A DNA stretch of 64,000 nt, from positions 2,852,001 to 2,916,000 of the forward strand of contig NZ_CP114205.1 of NCBI RefSeq assembly GCF_027497495.1, given 5' to 3'. The translations under genes and the position numbers were made by a program. The notes below the pieces were generated by a model. The model did no database searches and had not been told where the DNA came from. It worked only from the letters and a program-made list of their open reading frames with translations. This DNA is from Streptomyces tubercidicus. GTDB lineage: Bacteria > Actinomycetota > Actinomycetes > Streptomycetales > Streptomycetaceae. Shown piece after piece: positions 62,900 to 64,000 of the stretch; the stretch's first letter is position 1; the number at the start of each line of letters is the position of its first letter.

Positions 62900-63616
62900 T
62901 CACTTGTCGCCGTCGAGGGTGTAGCTGCGCTGGCCGGGCGGTATGGCGTGCTCGCTGCCGGGGGCGAGCAGGGCGAGCCGTACGTGGGAGGCGAAGGACT
63001 CGGCGTAGGCGACCCGTTGGGCGTCCTGGGTGTTCAGCGCGAAGGTGATCGGGACGGCCTCACCGGCCTGCCGGGCGGGGGTGGTGTCGCCCGGGTCCTT
63101 GGCCTCCAGCGGCGTCAGCTTGCCGACGTCGATGACCTGGGCCCCCGCGACGATGACCCGGGAGACCGGCTTGTCCTCGGGACGCTTGCCCTCGAACGTG
63201 GCGTAGATGTTCACCCGGGCACCGGGGTTGATCTTGCCGGCCACCCCGGTGGCGGCGTCGATCATGATGGCGATCTCCTGCTGCCCGGCCTTCAGCGCGG
63301 GCCGCTCGACAATCATGTCGTCCTGGAGCAGCGACCCCTTCTTCAGCGGCGTCACCGCGATCCTGCCACTGAGCTGGTCCAGGTCGGTCACGGCGGTGGG
63401 CGGCAGCCACCGCTCCGGCATCCGCACCTTCTCGAACTGCCCGGGGTTCAGGGGTTTATAGGCCGCGACATCGGTCTTCAGCCGGTAGGCCGTCTTCTCC
63501 GGGCCGACCTTGGACTCGACGTTCTTGATCACCGACAGCACGCCGACGAACGCGCCGACCGCACAGAGAACCGACAGGAGCAGCAGGATCACTCCGCGGC
63601 GCTGGCGTGAGTTCAT
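62900..63616 (-). CDS. cpaB: CpaB/RcpC-like Tad locus protein with SAF domain
   Basis: A 238-residue protein with one N-terminal membrane anchor (RGVILLLLSVLCAVGAFVGVLSVI, about residues 7-30). The SAF domain follows at about 38-115 (LKTDVAAYKPLNPGQFEKVRMPE, then LSGRIAVTPLKKGSLLQDDMI). An RcpC-like part has INPGARVNIYATFEG. In diderms CpaB/RcpC works with the secretin; in this monoderm it probably contacts the wall or other envelope proteins. First gene of the tad operon segment, 13 bases before the CpaE-like gene. Confidence 0.88.
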   Translation of the reverse strand: MNSRQRRGVILLLLSVLCAVGAFVGVLSVIKNVESKVGPEKTAYRLKTDVAAYKPLNPGQFEKVRMPERWLPPTAVTDLDQLSGRIAVTPLKKGSLLQDDMIVERPALKAGQQEIAIMIDAATGVAGKINPGARVNIYATFEGKRPEDKPVSRVIVAGAQVIDVGKLTPLEAKDPGDTTPARQAGEAVPITFALNTQDAQRVAYAESFASHVRLALLAPGSEHAIPPGQRSYTLDGDK

Positions 63617-63771
63617 GGGGGAGGGACCTCGATCGGGACGGGGGGAAGGGGCGGGCGGTCGGACAAGGCATCAGGGGCGGGCGGTCGCCGGGCGGGACCA
63701 CCCGGGCGGGCGGCCGACGCCGGTCCGGCAGGCCGGCGGGGTGGGGCGGGGCCATGGCGGCCCGGTCGGGC

Positions 63772-64000
63772 TCAGCGCACGTGGGCCACCGTCCGGGGGG
63801 TGCCGGGGGTGCCGGGGGTGTCCGGGTGACCGGCGAGATCCGGATGGCCGGGATAGGCGGGATGAGCGGCATGAGCGGGATGAGGGGCGAAGTCGGGGTG
63901 GCCGGGCAGGTCCCACTGGCCGGGGGCGCAGGGGGTGTCGGACGCGTAGGGGTTTCCGGGCACCGGCTGGCCGGACCCGTACGGGTTTCCCGGTACGGGG
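63772..64000 (-). CDS. Repetitive Pro/Gly/His-rich protein, C-terminal part (cut by window edge)
   Basis: An open frame from the right edge to TGA 63772. Visible residues contain a duplicated PVPGNPYGSGQ / PVPGNPYASD element, then a run of HP-containing units (GHPDF, HPAHAAHPAYPGHPDL) and a TPGTPGTP stretch. This low-complexity tail belongs to a larger protein outside the window. Coding is likely but not certain, because GC-rich repeats can stay open by chance. It lies 155 bases upstream of cpaB on the same strand and might be the first tad-linked gene. Confidence 0.45.
   Translation of the reverse strand, partial: PVPGNPYGSGQPVPGNPYASDTPCAPGQWDLPGHPDFAPHPAHAAHPAYPGHPDLAGHPDTPGTPGTPRTVAHVR

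Overview
The window looks like a chromosomal segment of a Streptomyces or close relative. Base composition is very GC-rich with strong third-position G/C bias, GTG starts are frequent, genes often overlap as ATGA or GTGA, and there are family markers: a WhiB-like protein, a DUF1707 protein, an XRE/DUF5753 plus DUF6879 regulatory module, a GAF-SpoIIE-ATPase phosphatase and polyphosphate glucokinase. The order ychF, ppgK, ispH, xseA/xseB, glpX, whiB-like, fumarases, oxyR/ahpCD, phoH, uppS is, from memory, the Streptomyces core order. No rRNA, tRNA, CRISPR array, transposase or integrase was seen.

Layout. 1-8.7 kb: an amino-acid permease cut by the left edge, a GntR/HutC regulator, a PIG-L deacetylase, an exported beta-carbonic anhydrase, ychF, a DUF6542 membrane protein whose tail overlaps ppgK, and ispH. 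8.7-18.1 kb: a second permease, exonuclease VII (xseA-xseB), a RutE-like nitroreductase behind an operator-overlapped promoter, DUF4245, glpX, a WhiB-like regulator, DUF1707 and class I fumarase. 18.2-24.8 kb is an accessory block between the two fumarases. It holds a small protein, DUF6879 and a frameshifted XRE/DUF5753 regulator, a methyltransferase-like remnant, a SRPBCC-DUF4166-TetR operon with paired operators, a secreted GH27 alpha-galactosidase and a small secreted protein. 24.9-36.2 kb: fumC, a DUF402 protein, a methyltransferase, a SpoIIE-type phosphatase, catalase, a class A penicillin-binding protein, and an SPFH protein with a ribbon-helix-helix partner.

36.3-43.1 kb is a duplicated ABC exporter region: ABC ATPase-FtsX permease, then padR-ABC ATPase-FtsX permease. 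Near-identical palindromes precede each copy, and a 19-codon relic may mark a deleted padR in the first. 43.2-52.7 kb: a DHFR-like reductase, divergent oxyR and ahpC-ahpD, an AI-2E transporter, a secreted SLT transglycosylase with a long potentially structured leader, PIN-PhoH, a cis-prenyltransferase and an aldo/keto reductase. 53.0-64.0 kb is a Tad (Flp-type) pilus locus with CpaB, a CpaE/TadZ-like ATPase, two TadE-like proteins, TadA, TadB, TadC, a 54-residue Flp pilin and a TadG-like protein, followed by a lipoprotein and an OmpA-domain protein. A prepilin peptidase lies nearby, and a repetitive protein runs off the right edge.

Functional links: catalase and OxyR/AhpCD serve peroxide defence. 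The penicillin-binding protein, cis-prenyltransferase and SLT enzyme serve the cell wall. The prepilin peptidase is the likely processing enzyme for the three Tad proteins that carry a Gly(-1)/Glu(+5) cleavage motif. Protein similarities, synteny and regulatory calls come from reading the sequence only; no database search was run.
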